DNA of 33,155 bases from Spirochaetota bacterium (GTDB taxonomy: Bacteria; Spirochaetota; UBA4802; UBA5550): contig JAFGJX010000079.1 of the NCBI GenBank assembly GCA_016928865.1, positions 1 through 33,155 on the forward strand. The letters are read 5' to 3'. Below, one piece after another: positions 14,979 to 22,668 of this stretch. Within the stretch, counting starts at the first letter, position 1. Each line of letters opens with the position of its first letter. The translations under genes were made by a program, and so were the position numbers. The notes beneath the pieces are model-generated. The model did not search any database. It was not told the origin of the DNA and worked only from the letters and a program-made list of their open reading frames with translations.

Positions 14979-16439
14979 TTACCCCTGTTCGCTCTGTTCC
15001 GAGCGTTCACGCAGCACCCTCATAAGGAGCTCCACGGCCTGTGGATCGAAGTGCGTCCCGGCAAGCGAGCGGATGTATTCAAGCACCTTTTCCTCGGGCC
15101 AGCCCTGCCGGTACCGGCGGTCGCGCAGGAGCGCGTCCCAAACATCCACCACTGCGAAAAGGCGGGCGGCCAGTGGGATCTGCTCGCCCTTCAGCCCCTG
15201 CGGATAGCCGGTGCCGTCCCATTTCTCATGATGGGAATAGGGGATCGACAGCGACGGCTTGAGATATTCGATTGAAGAGAGCATCTCATACGCGTAGACC
15301 GGATGCTTCCGCATGATGGCCCGCTCATCCTCGGTCAGCTCCTCGGTCTTCAATAAAATGGTGTCCGGGACCCCCATCTTGCCGATATCGTGCAGCAGCG
15401 CACCGCGCCGAATGTGAACGATCTCGCTTTCCGGCATTCCCGCGGCCCTGGCCATGGCAACGGTCAGTTCCGTCACCCGCATGGTATGCCCCTCCGTTTC
15501 CTTGTCGCGCAGGTCCAGGGCCTTTGACCAGCCCTCGATCGTCATATCGTAGGCGAGCATGAGGTTCATGTTTGACCGCTTCAGGTTCTGGAAGAGGCGG
15601 CTGCTGTCGATTGCGATGGACGCCTGCTGACCGAGCGCGAGGAAAAAGTCCTTCCATTTCTGGTCAGGATGGAGCGGCGTGCGATTAAAGACCTCCAGCG
15701 CGCCGATTACGAGTCCCTTGGCGATCAGCGGCACGGCGCAGCAGGAAACAAACATCTCCGCCGAAGTCAGAAATGAGCGGGTAAGCGGCTCTTCTGTCAG
15801 GCCGGGGCAGAGGACCAGCTCCTCGTTCAGAGCGGCGCGCCCCGCGCAGCCCTGCCCGAGGTAGAGCTGCGCTCTTTCCATCTCACGGGTACGGAAGCCG
15901 CGGCCCGCCGCGAATTCAAGCAGCTGCGTGTGCGGATCAAGAAGGAGAATGGCCGCCGAGTCGACGCCCAGGCTGTTCACCACCTGCTCGGTGATGGTCT
16001 TCAGCGCCAGCGAAAGGTTTGTCGTGCTGATGATGGCGATGTCAATCTGCCTCAGGGCTTCAAGACGTCGGAGATGGTTCTGCAGTTCGATCTCTTGCTG
16101 TTTGCGTTCGCTGATGTCCATGGAAAGAATGAAAACTCCCTCGGGTACCGGTTCCATTTTCAGCGCAAACCATGCGGTTCCTCCGTCAGAGAAGGTGAAT
16201 TCGTTTTCCATTTCGACAGTTTTCCGCTCGTCCATGCACTGTTTCAACAGCGAAAACATTGGCGTGGTCACTATGCCGGGATATGCCTCCTCCATGGAGT
16301 GTCCGAGCAGCTCATCCCTGGATTTTCGCCCGTGGCGGACGACGGTATCGTTCACGTACACATAGCGGTAGTCAAAGCTGATGATCTGGCAGCCTTCCAG
16401 CAGGCCATCGAGAATGGAATAGTCCCGCGAGTATTTCAT
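14979..16439 (-). CDS. PAS-GAF-HD-GYP cyclic-di-GMP phosphodiesterase
   Basis: A 486-residue signalling protein. A PAS-like sensor (about 8-112, ending 'FILSMDISERKQQEIELQ') and a short coiled coil lead to a GAF domain (about 135-285: 'AAGRGFRTREMERAQLYLGQ', 'VSCCAVPLIAKGLVIGALEV'). A C-terminal HD-GYP domain follows (about 295-480). The catalytic set is present: His350-Asp351 in 'LLHDIGKMGVPD', His379, His403-His404 in 'SHHEKWDGTGYPQGLKGEQ' with the GYP triad at 411-413, and Asp432 in 'AVVDVWDAL'. It should hydrolyse cyclic-di-GMP in response to a ligand at PAS or GAF. The usual S-x-R-P-Y after the last Asp reads 'RDRRYRQGW', a mild deviation. A promoter with overlapping palindrome lies about 175 bases upstream, so expression is probably repressor-controlled. 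Confidence 0.93.
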   Translation of the reverse strand: MKYSRDYSILDGLLEGCQIISFDYRYVYVNDTVVRHGRKSRDELLGHSMEEAYPGIVTTPMFSLLKQCMDERKTVEMENEFTFSDGGTAWFALKMEPVPEGVFILSMDISERKQQEIELQNHLRRLEALRQIDIAIISTTNLSLALKTITEQVVNSLGVDSAAILLLDPHTQLLEFAAGRGFRTREMERAQLYLGQGCAGRAALNEELVLCPGLTEEPLTRSFLTSAEMFVSCCAVPLIAKGLVIGALEVFNRTPLHPDQKWKDFFLALGQQASIAIDSSRLFQNLKRSNMNLMLAYDMTIEGWSKALDLRDKETEGHTMRVTELTVAMARAAGMPESEIVHIRRGALLHDIGKMGVPDTILLKTEELTEDERAIMRKHPVYAYEMLSSIEYLKPSLSIPYSHHEKWDGTGYPQGLKGEQIPLAARLFAVVDVWDALLRDRRYRQGWPEEKVLEYIRSLAGTHFDPQAVELLMRVLRERSEQSEQG

Positions 16440-16603
16440 CTTTCCATCTTCCCGGTTGAATGGCGCGGTATTTTCATGCGCCTGCTCTGCGATCGGTTGT
16501 ATGATGCGACCGTGCGGGACCCGGTGCAGGAGTAGGTGCGTATCAGCATGTCCCCGCGGGCCCGGCCGAACGGCCAGCGATTCACGAGATACTATATGCT
16601 CGG

Positions 16604-16624
16604 CACTATACTACTAGTATAGTG
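16604..16624. promoter_or_regulatory. Perfect 21-bp palindromic operator
   Basis: CACTATACTA (16604-16613) and TAGTATAGTG (16615-16624) are exact inverted copies around one central base. The palindrome covers the -10 box of the minus-strand promoter at 16616-16643, the usual place for a repressor site. Confidence 0.65.
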
Positions 16625-16643
16625 TAATTTGACATAAAGTCAA
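16616..16643 (-). promoter_or_regulatory. Sigma70-type promoter for the HD-GYP gene
   Basis: On the minus strand TTGACT (16638-16643) is followed after 16 bases by TATACT (16616-16621); both match the consensus at 5 of 6 positions. A second dyad, TTGAC-N5-GTCAA, covers the -35 box. The predicted start is near 16609. Confidence 0.65.
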
Positions 16644-16790
16644 CATTACATGAGGAAACCAGGCAACGCGATCTTTGATGCGCTGAAAAGAATTTTGTAT
16701 ACAGACGCCGGACGGAGCTGTCCGGATTTCTTATGACAACAGGCCGGCGTGTGCCATGCATGCGGCCGGTGGCGGCGGAATGATTATGTT

Positions 16791-17252
16791 TCAGCCGATT
16801 TCCGGCATGAGCGTCCACGCGATGGCCCAGGTGCCGGTCCCCGGGTGGATGTCGAGGCACACGATCCCGCCGTTCTGGAACCTGAACACGGGACGCTCTG
16901 TTGAGCCGGTCACCAGGTACGAGGCGAGCTTCTCCATGAAGGGAAGGTGCCCCACCAGCATCAGGTCGCCGGACGTGTCGAGGCGGTCGGCGAAGAGCGC
17001 CGCATCGTCGCCCGGGTTCATGCCTTCAACCGCAGTCACGCTGATGCCGGGGCCGAGCCGTTCCGCAAAGATCTCCGCTGTCTGGCGCGCCCGCTTTTTG
17101 CCGCTGTGCATTATCCCGGTTATGCGCACGCGGTATCCGCGCGCCGTGTCCGCAATTTTCTCGACATCGGTCCTTCCCGCGTCGCTTATTCCCCGCTCGG
17201 GATCGACATCGGCCGAAACCGCCTTGCCGTGCTGTACCAGCATGAGAGCCAT
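16791..17252 (-). CDS. sixA: SixA-type phosphohistidine phosphatase (histidine phosphatase superfamily)
   Basis: A 153-residue protein with the SixA layout: 'MALMLVQHGKAVSADVDPER' at the start, 'HSGKKRARQTAEIFAERL' (49-66, with Arg56) and 'LMLVGHLPFMEKLASYL' with the second catalytic His102. His8 would be the phosphorylated nucleophile. The usual R-H-G is Q-H-G here, a variant I believe occurs in other SixA-like proteins, but it removes one phosphate-binding arginine. SixA dephosphorylates histidine phosphotransfer proteins or PTS protein NPr. I chose the ATG at 17252 because GGAGG lies 5-6 bases upstream; a start 14 codons earlier lacks this. No histidine kinase or HPt gene is nearby; the HD-GYP gene lies downstream on the same strand. 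The family call is firm; the substrate is unknown. Confidence 0.85.
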   Translation of the reverse strand: MALMLVQHGKAVSADVDPERGISDAGRTDVEKIADTARGYRVRITGIMHSGKKRARQTAEIFAERLGPGISVTAVEGMNPGDDAALFADRLDTSGDLMLVGHLPFMEKLASYLVTGSTERPVFRFQNGGIVCLDIHPGTGTWAIAWTLMPEIG

Positions 17253-17399
17253 CCGTCCCTCCGTTGATGCAATCTCTGGATTTGATTTCAGCATGATCGA
17301 CTCATGTCGCCTGTCCAGCGTTTTTTGAATTCTATCATGCGCGTCCTATGGGTGCTCCGGTATTTCCGGCAGTTGTTATCAGAATATGGAAATTAATGA

Positions 17400-17428
17400 T
17401 TGCCCGAAATACTGATAAATGATATATT
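17400..17428 (+). promoter_or_regulatory. Promoter candidate for the modular lipoprotein
   Basis: TTGCCC (17400-17405), 17 bases, then TATATT (17423-17428) give a start near 17435 and a leader of about 70 bases that ends in an AGGGGG ribosome-binding site. Confidence 0.45.
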
Positions 17429-17503
17429 AAATATGTTGGGTACAAATCGTGCGTCATCCATAAGATTCAGCGTCTAACGTCCAGGCCTGCTCAGGGGGAT
17501 TCT

Positions 17504-20113
17504 ATGTTGCGAAAAATTGTGATTGCGGGACTTGTCGCGCCCATGTTGCTGGCCCTGGGATGCTGGAGCAACAATCTTGAAAGCGGCAGGGTCGACCTGC
17601 TGTCGTTCATGGACCTTGATATCAATATCCTTCCGCGCGTCGTTTCCGTAAGCCCTGCAAACAATGCCCGGGGCATTGCAACCGATGTGCAGGTGCAGGC
17701 GCGTTTCAACAGGGAGATGGACCCTGTTTCCATCAGCGCCGCCACCATTACCCTGGCTGATAGTAATAATAATCCCGTAAGCGGCACGGTCGCCTATGAT
17801 GCGGCGGCCAGGACCGCGACCTTCACGCCCGGCGCGGCGCTGGATATGCTGACCTCCTATACCGCCACCGTCTCAGCCGCGGTGACGGATCTTGAAGGGC
17901 AAACCCTTGAAGCGGATTTCATGTGGCGCTTTACCACGGTGGCGGCGGGCACGGTGCCGGCACCGGCCATCGACCCCCTGCCCGGTTCCTATCCCGCGCC
18001 GCTGTCCGTGACCATAAGCTGTACGGAGACCGCTGCAGAGATCTGGTACACCACGGATGGCGTAACCGACCCGGCCAGCGGCGTCGGAACCCTGATCACC
18101 GGCGGGAGTGGAACGGTAACCATAAATTCCAGCACGACCTTTCGGGCTATAGCGATATTGTCGGGATGGAATGATTCATCCATAACCGAGAGGATATATG
18201 CGGTGGTGCCCACGTATACGGTGGACTATGACGGCAACGGAAGCACCGGCGGCACTGCGCCGGCTGATCCGGTGGCCTACCGGACTGGAGAGACGGCGGT
18301 GGTGCTCGGCCAGGGCGATCTCTCAAGAGACGCCCACACCTTCGCCGGATGGAACACCATGGCGGACGGAACTGGCACTCCGTATGCGCCGGGCGCATCA
18401 CTGACCTTGGGCGCTTCCGACGTGGTCCTCTACGCGCAGTGGAACCTCCTGCCCGCCATAACATCCGTGAGTCCGGCGAATGGAGCTACCGGCGTTGATG
18501 TCACCACGGAGATCCGGATCAATTTTAACAAGGAGATGGAACCGTCGTCCGTCAACGCCGCCACCGTTACCCTGGCTGACAGCGACAGCAATCCCGTAAG
18601 CGGCTCGGTCACGTATGATGTGGCGGGCAGGGCGGCGGTGTTCACTCCCGGTGCCGCCCTGGACGGGCTCACGTCCTATACCGTTACGGTTACCACCGGA
18701 GTGTCGGACCTCGAAGGGAACAGCCTGGCCGCTGATTATGCCTGGGTCTTCTCGACCGCGGCCCTGGGCACCGTGTCCACACCGGTATTGAATCCGGGGG
18801 GCGGCACCTATCCGCCGAATCAGTTAATTCTCGTAACCTGCGCTACTCCGTCGGCGGAAATCTGGTACACCACGGACGGCGTCACCGACCCGGCGCGCGG
18901 CGTCGGCACGCAGATCAGCAGCGGCGACCATATCGGCCTGTCGGTGCCGTCAACGGTGATAATCCGCGCCATCGCGATACTGGATGGCTGGAACAGTTCC
19001 CCGATCGTTCAGCAGACCTATATCATCGTGCCTGAGTATGCGGTGACCTATAATCCGAACGGGGCTGCCGGCTCCACCATGACCACCTTCTATTTGGCAG
19101 GGTCCCTTGTCAGTGTCGCAAACAATACCTATACCAGATCAGGATACATCTTCGTGGGCTGGAACACCCAGCCGGGCGGCACCGGCGTCGGGTACCAGCC
19201 GGGGAACACTTTTACCATAAATAATAACATTGTCCTGTACGCCCAGTGGGCGAGCGATGGTCTTGCCTATAATACATACGGCGGAGGGTACAGCGTGGCC
19301 GCCGGTTCGGTCGCGTCAGGCAACGTGGTGATTCCCGCGACCTATGCCGGTCTGCCGGTCGTTGCGATCGAGGACTCGGGGTTCTACGGCCTGACCGGGC
19401 TGACAGGCGTAACGATTGGCCCCAATGTCGCGACAATCGGCGTTGATGCCTTCAGGGGCTGCAGCGGCATTACAAGCATAGCGATCCCGGGCAGCGTCAC
19501 GGACATCGGGACCAGGGCCTTCTGGGACTGCGCGTCAGCGTCGAGCCTTTCGATCGGGGCCGGTGTCGCGACAATCGGTCAGTACGCCTTTTATAACTGC
19601 GGTGCAATTACTGCCGTGAATCTTCCGAACAGCGTCACAACAATCGGGGATTACGCATTCTGTAACTGCTCGTCGTTGGTGAGCGTGACGATCCCGAACA
19701 GCGTCACGAGCCTCGGGCTGGGCGCGTTCATGTACTGCGCGTCCCTGACGGCAGTTGCGATCCCCGACAGCGTTACCGTCATAAACAATTACACCTTTTC
19801 GGGAAGCGGCCTGGTAAACATCGTGGTCCCGGCGACCGTAGCGAGTATCGGGTACGAGGCCTTTGCCTCTTGCGCCAACCTTGTCGAGGTGACGCTCGGA
19901 ATCAATGTCGCCTCTATAGGCAATTATGCCTTCAGGAGCTGCGCAAATCTTGCGACCGTGTACGCAATGCCGGCAACGCCGCCGGTTACCCAGACAAATA
20001 TCTTCGACGGCGATACGTCATTGGCGGATATTATCGTTTCGGCGCCGGGTTATGTCAGCCTCTACCAGGCCGCAGCAGGCTGGTCGGATTATGCGGGTAT
20101 CATTAGATATTAA
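17504..20113 (+). CDS. Large modular surface lipoprotein: duplicated Big_5/CHB_HEX_C/InlB-B block plus BspA-type LRRs
   Basis: An 869-residue lipoprotein with lipobox ALGC (lipidated Cys20). The order is: Big_5-type Ig-like domain (about 42-148, 'VVSVSPANNARGIATDVQVQ'), chitobiase C-terminal-like domain (about 155-237, 'AEIWYTTDGVTDPASGVGT') and InlB-type B-repeat (about 238-314, 'AHTFAGWNTMADGTGTPYAP'). The same three domains then repeat (315-582). From about 583 to 845 come about ten BspA/LRR_5 repeats such as 'VTTIGDYAFCNCSSLVSVTI'. Such domains mediate binding to surfaces or host or matrix proteins, and the protein is probably displayed on the outer membrane. AGGGGG lies 6 bases before the ATG. 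It is transcribed alone. The short C-terminal tail has no membrane anchor. Confidence 0.92.
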   Translation: MLRKIVIAGLVAPMLLALGCWSNNLESGRVDLLSFMDLDINILPRVVSVSPANNARGIATDVQVQARFNREMDPVSISAATITLADSNNNPVSGTVAYDAAARTATFTPGAALDMLTSYTATVSAAVTDLEGQTLEADFMWRFTTVAAGTVPAPAIDPLPGSYPAPLSVTISCTETAAEIWYTTDGVTDPASGVGTLITGGSGTVTINSSTTFRAIAILSGWNDSSITERIYAVVPTYTVDYDGNGSTGGTAPADPVAYRTGETAVVLGQGDLSRDAHTFAGWNTMADGTGTPYAPGASLTLGASDVVLYAQWNLLPAITSVSPANGATGVDVTTEIRINFNKEMEPSSVNAATVTLADSDSNPVSGSVTYDVAGRAAVFTPGAALDGLTSYTVTVTTGVSDLEGNSLAADYAWVFSTAALGTVSTPVLNPGGGTYPPNQLILVTCATPSAEIWYTTDGVTDPARGVGTQISSGDHIGLSVPSTVIIRAIAILDGWNSSPIVQQTYIIVPEYAVTYNPNGAAGSTMTTFYLAGSLVSVANNTYTRSGYIFVGWNTQPGGTGVGYQPGNTFTINNNIVLYAQWASDGLAYNTYGGGYSVAAGSVASGNVVIPATYAGLPVVAIEDSGFYGLTGLTGVTIGPNVATIGVDAFRGCSGITSIAIPGSVTDIGTRAFWDCASASSLSIGAGVATIGQYAFYNCGAITAVNLPNSVTTIGDYAFCNCSSLVSVTIPNSVTSLGLGAFMYCASLTAVAIPDSVTVINNYTFSGSGLVNIVVPATVASIGYEAFASCANLVEVTLGINVASIGNYAFRSCANLATVYAMPATPPVTQTNIFDGDTSLADIIVSAPGYVSLYQAAAGWSDYAGIIRY
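17627..19249 (+). repeat. Tandem in-gene duplication, two copies of about 0.8 kb
   Basis: Copy 1 spans 17627-18445 (273 codons) and copy 2 spans 18446-19249 (268 codons). Stretches are still close at DNA level; for instance AATCCCGTAAGCGGC occurs in both, and the 'WYTTDGVTDPA' codons are nearly the same. This points to a fairly recent duplication. Confidence 0.8.
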
Positions 20114-20457
20114 CCTGTCCCGATTATCAGGCGGTATTCTCTGCAGTGAAATTGCAGGCGAGTGATTGCAAATATGAATGATCTATTCTGACATAAGCAT
20201 GCATGATATCCTGTTAATTGGCGTATTGCCTCCGTTCCCCCATTTTTTTACGTCTCTCATGAAAAATTTGTGCGGTTTCCAATCATCCCGGGACGGTATA
20301 AATAGTACACGGTATTCGGTCATAATAGTTTTATTGCAATACTGAATTTTTAAAGGGGGCATAGGGGGCAAGCCCCTATAAAGCCCCCCGCCGGGGCTTC
20401 CGGGCGAGCGCGAGACGCAGTTTCGCAACAAGTCTGATATTTATCGGAAGGAGTTGT
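20114..20457. other. Intergenic region upstream of the small lipoprotein
   Basis: This 344-base gap follows the large lipoprotein. The first 230 bases are AT-rich with no gene, terminator or clear promoter that I can support. The last 105 bases hold a cluster of GC-rich hairpins (20355-20397) and the GGAAGGAG ribosome-binding site. Confidence 0.6.
20355..20397 (+). promoter_or_regulatory. Leader with two mutually exclusive GC-rich hairpins
   Basis: Hairpin 1 pairs GGGGGC (20355-20360) with GCCCCC (20383-20388) and ATAGGGG (20361-20367) with CCCCTAT (20373-20379). Hairpin 2 pairs GCCCC (20383-20387) with GGGGC (20393-20397) and uses the same bases as the outer stem of hairpin 1. A third weak stem, CGAGAC/GTTTCG, follows before the ribosome-binding site. 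It may be a leader switch or a dispersed palindromic repeat. Confidence 0.45.
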
Positions 20458-20727
20458 ATGAAAAAATTATTGTATCTGGTAATGCTCTTTGCCGTTTCTG
20501 CCGTATTTTTCGGATGTGAGCTGAAAGATGACAGGGATGATGAATGCAAGAAAACCTTTGAAGCCGGCATCATGACTCTGCCGTTGGCATGCTCCGATGC
20601 CGATTATCTTGCCAGGAATAGCTTTGATGATTATGATGACTGCATGGCTTTTAATAGCCAGCTTGTTTGGATCATATTTACCGACTGCAAGGCAAGAAAG
20701 GATCGCGACGACCGTTCTGATAAATAA
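20458..20727 (+). CDS. Small Cys-rich lipoprotein, function unknown
   Basis: An 89-residue protein with a clear lipoprotein signal (about 1-19) and lipobox FFGC with Cys20. The mature part of about 70 residues is highly charged at both ends ('ELKDDRDDECKK' and 'KARKDRDDRSDK') and has four more cysteines at 30, 45, 62 and 77, enough for two disulfides, consistent with an oxidising periplasm. I recognise no family. GGAAGGAG lies a few bases before the ATG, a strong ribosome-binding site, and the leader is hairpin-rich. It appears monocistronic. The signal peptide and ribosome-binding site make it a real gene; the role is unknown. Confidence 0.75.
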   Translation: MKKLLYLVMLFAVSAVFFGCELKDDRDDECKKTFEAGIMTLPLACSDADYLARNSFDDYDDCMAFNSQLVWIIFTDCKARKDRDDRSDK

Positions 20728-20792
20728 CAATATCGCGTTGCGGCAACGATGGTGAAACATCTGAGCGAAAATCCCGGCAGTGAATATTTTTA

Positions 20793-20821
20793 TTGCATCC
20801 AGAAGCGCCATATGCTATAGT
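20793..20821 (+). promoter_or_regulatory. Promoter candidate for the 228-residue protein gene
   Basis: TTGCAT (20793-20798), 17 bases, then TATAGT (20816-20821) predict a start near 20828. The leader would be very short (about 13 bases) and begin at GAGG. The -35 box is weak. Confidence 0.35.
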
Positions 20822-20840
20822 ACCGGTTGAGGTACGGGGC

Positions 20841-21527
20841 ATGGACGATACTCTCGAAAAAAAGAGTGACAGCGCGATGGTTGACCCCCCTCCCGCCAGC
20901 CTGGTCGAGGAGGAGTTTGCGGTCAGGCTCATCGATTTTGACGATCTCCTGAGAAACAATGACCTGGAAACCGCCGCACTGCGCCTGTCGGAAGGCGCGT
21001 TCGAGATAGCAGACTTCATGCGGAAGGACACCATCGACCGCTTTATCGATTTCGTGTTTTTCAAGGTGTCAACCGGGAATGTGGACATACCCAGCATGGC
21101 CTATCCCACCAAGCGCATGCTCGACCGGGAGCTTGAGGGCAAGATCGCCGAGCTGATCAACAACCACCTCTACCCGGAGATCATATTCAGGCTCCTCAAG
21201 TTTTTTACCAGGAACGTCCATGATTCTGATACGAACCTGTACATCGCCAACCTGATCTCCTCGGAGGATATCATCAAATCGATCTATGACACGTATGTTC
21301 TTTTTAAAAAAGACATCTACATGAGCGACCGGGACCGCCGGACCCTGAACGTGAAGCGGATCCAGCAGTACTCGCCCCGGTCGGAGAACAAGCTATCCTC
21401 GCCGCTTGACGCGGCGGCGCGGCTGAAATACATCCTGGAGTTTTTCCTCTTCAAATACGACGTGTCCGGCATCTACACAAAGGAGGACCTGCGTATGTGG
21501 CGGCCCGGTGAGCCCGCCCCCGCCTAG
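20841..21527 (+). CDS. Cytosolic helical protein of unknown function
   Basis: A 228-residue protein without signal peptide or membrane segment. It is mostly helical and charged, with recognisable stretches such as 'EEEFAVRLIDFDDLLRNNDL', 'LINNHLYPEIIFRLLKFFTR' and 'RLKYILEFFLFKYDVSGIYT'. I recognise no family. I chose the ATG at 20841 because GAGG lies 8 bases upstream; an in-frame TTG at 20793 falls in the predicted -35 box. Its TAG stop overlaps the stop of the convergent gene in the shared bases CTAG. The neighbouring minus-strand operon has two more genes of unknown family, so these may form a lineage-specific set. Confidence 0.7.
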   Translation: MDDTLEKKSDSAMVDPPPASLVEEEFAVRLIDFDDLLRNNDLETAALRLSEGAFEIADFMRKDTIDRFIDFVFFKVSTGNVDIPSMAYPTKRMLDRELEGKIAELINNHLYPEIIFRLLKFFTRNVHDSDTNLYIANLISSEDIIKSIYDTYVLFKKDIYMSDRDRRTLNVKRIQQYSPRSENKLSSPLDAAARLKYILEFFLFKYDVSGIYTKEDLRMWRPGEPAPA

Positions 21528-21988
21528 AAGTTCCTGTGGCCGTGTATCTTTTCCACCACGTCATCCTTGCTCCGTTCAATCTCGTTGATGTAGATGTTCT
21601 CGAAGCGCTGTGAGTCCTTGAAGAGAGGGTCGTTGTAGCGAGGAGCGTGCGTGCGGATGAGCCAGTACATGATGTCCTGCACGTCTTTCACCGAGCCTTC
21701 GTCGATGATGGTGAACTTGAAATAGAGGCGGGTAAGATCCAGCTCCTTGATTATCTCGGGATATTTTGTCGCGTACGGGTCCATGAATTTCTTGAAACCC
21801 ACCCTGCACCCGTCCCGGTGACAGCTGTAGAAGATCAGATAATCGGTCCGCGACTGGGTCTGGTACATGAGGGCGATGACGCCCCCCAGCTCCGGCATTT
21901 TCCGCATCGCGTCGAAGCGGTCATAGGGATAGGCGGGCGACCATGCCAGGGTGTAATACACTTCATTTCCGATCACTGTTTTTTTCAT
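21524..21988 (-). CDS. Unknown 154-residue protein, possible degenerate GIY-YIG-like fold
   Basis: A 154-residue soluble protein ending the minus-strand operon. Its start overlaps the end of the LON-substrate-binding gene by 26 bases, so translation is probably coupled; AAGG lies about 6 bases before the ATG. The central part, from 'ELGGVIALMYQ' through 'DYLIFYSCHRDGCRVGFKKF' to 'LIRTHAPRYNDPLF', has the strand order and the closing P-x-Y-N of GIY-YIG-like domains, but the catalytic Tyr/Arg/Glu set is not evident. That resemblance is weak and is inference only. Two cysteines (56 and 61) sit in the middle. The gene is real by its fit into the operon; the function is unknown. Confidence 0.65.
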   Translation of the reverse strand: MKKTVIGNEVYYTLAWSPAYPYDRFDAMRKMPELGGVIALMYQTQSRTDYLIFYSCHRDGCRVGFKKFMDPYATKYPEIIKELDLTRLYFKFTIIDEGSVKDVQDIMYWLIRTHAPRYNDPLFKDSQRFENIYINEIERSKDDVVEKIHGHRNF

Positions 21989-22583
21989 AGATCCTTTTCT
22001 TCCTCTGTTCCGTCATTCTGCGCATGAGCGCGTCCAGGTCGCCGATCAGCATGCGGCTTCTTTTTTTGACGTCGGTTTCATTATATAGCCGGTATCGCGC
22101 GGGGAAATCAAGTATAAAATAATTTGCTATAAAGTCGGTGAGCTGGTTCAGCCCGACGATGTAATTGAGAAGGCCGATCAGCCTGTCTGATTCTTCAACG
22201 TTGATCAAGAAAACGAGTTCCTGCGACTTTTTCCTCAGTTCTTCCCCGATTGATTCGTGCGACTCGACTGCGCCGGCCTCCAGGTGCTCATAGCGTCCCT
22301 TCTTGAAATTGATCGTCTCGGTCAGCCTGACACGCGTCAGTCCCCTCAGTGACATTCTGACCGTCTTCAGGTCGGCCCGGACCTCCGTTACCTCGGCGAT
22401 GGTCGCGATCCTGGGGCGAAAGCGGAGCAGGTCCAGCGTGAAGCGGAGGGGGGCCACAAGCACCCGGTCGCCTTTCCGCAACTCCTCGGAAGTCTCAGAC
22501 CTTCCGACCGATACCGCGAGCGTGCATTCCGGAAACAGCACCTTTTTCTTCAGAAAAAATATATGTACGGCATCCTGTTTCAT
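21963..22583 (-). CDS. LON peptidase substrate-binding (LAN) domain protein
   Basis: A 206-residue protein with the N-terminal domain of Lon protease without its ATPase or peptidase. The start 'HIFFLKKKVLFPECTLAVSV' matches the family's L-P-L-x-x-x-V-L-F-P-x-x-x-x-P-L-x-V-G. 'RIATIAEVTEVRADLKTVRM' and 'SLRGLTRVRL' match the G-x-x-R-x strands, and the C-terminal half is a helical bundle ending in a Lys/Arg-rich tail. Such stand-alone proteins are thought to bind unfolded peptides; the exact role is unknown. The ATG at 22583 is preceded by GGGGA at about 7 bases; an upstream TTG is less likely. It is the middle gene of the operon and overlaps the next by 26 bases. Confidence 0.85.
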   Translation of the reverse strand: MKQDAVHIFFLKKKVLFPECTLAVSVGRSETSEELRKGDRVLVAPLRFTLDLLRFRPRIATIAEVTEVRADLKTVRMSLRGLTRVRLTETINFKKGRYEHLEAGAVESHESIGEELRKKSQELVFLINVEESDRLIGLLNYIVGLNQLTDFIANYFILDFPARYRLYNETDVKKRSRMLIGDLDALMRRMTEQRKKRIYEKNSDRK

Positions 22584-22668
22584 GGGTCCGTCCCCGTCCA
22601 ACCGGCATCATTGTCCTTGTCACTCTTGTTTGTCAACAGGTATACGGAAAGCGCTCCGGACCATTGTC

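Larger units (their letters stand above)
16440..16790. other. Intergenic region upstream of the HD-GYP gene
   Basis: This 351-base gap lies between the SixA stop and the HD-GYP start, both on the minus strand. It contains the HD-GYP promoter and operator (16604-16643), a leader of about 170 bases, and a CCGGAC/GTCCGG hairpin (16708-16725) that may end SixA transcription but lacks a T-run. I see no gene in it. Confidence 0.6.

Noticed and set aside
16606..16860. A minus-strand open frame of 84 codons in front of the HD-GYP gene
   Set aside because: It overlaps the SixA gene end and the promoter/operator, and has no protein-like features.
20183..20431. A minus-strand open frame of 82 codons opposite the small lipoprotein leader
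   Set aside because: It runs through the hairpin cluster, its start lacks a ribosome-binding site, and the Pro/Gly-rich N-terminus looks like a by-product of the GC-rich repeats.
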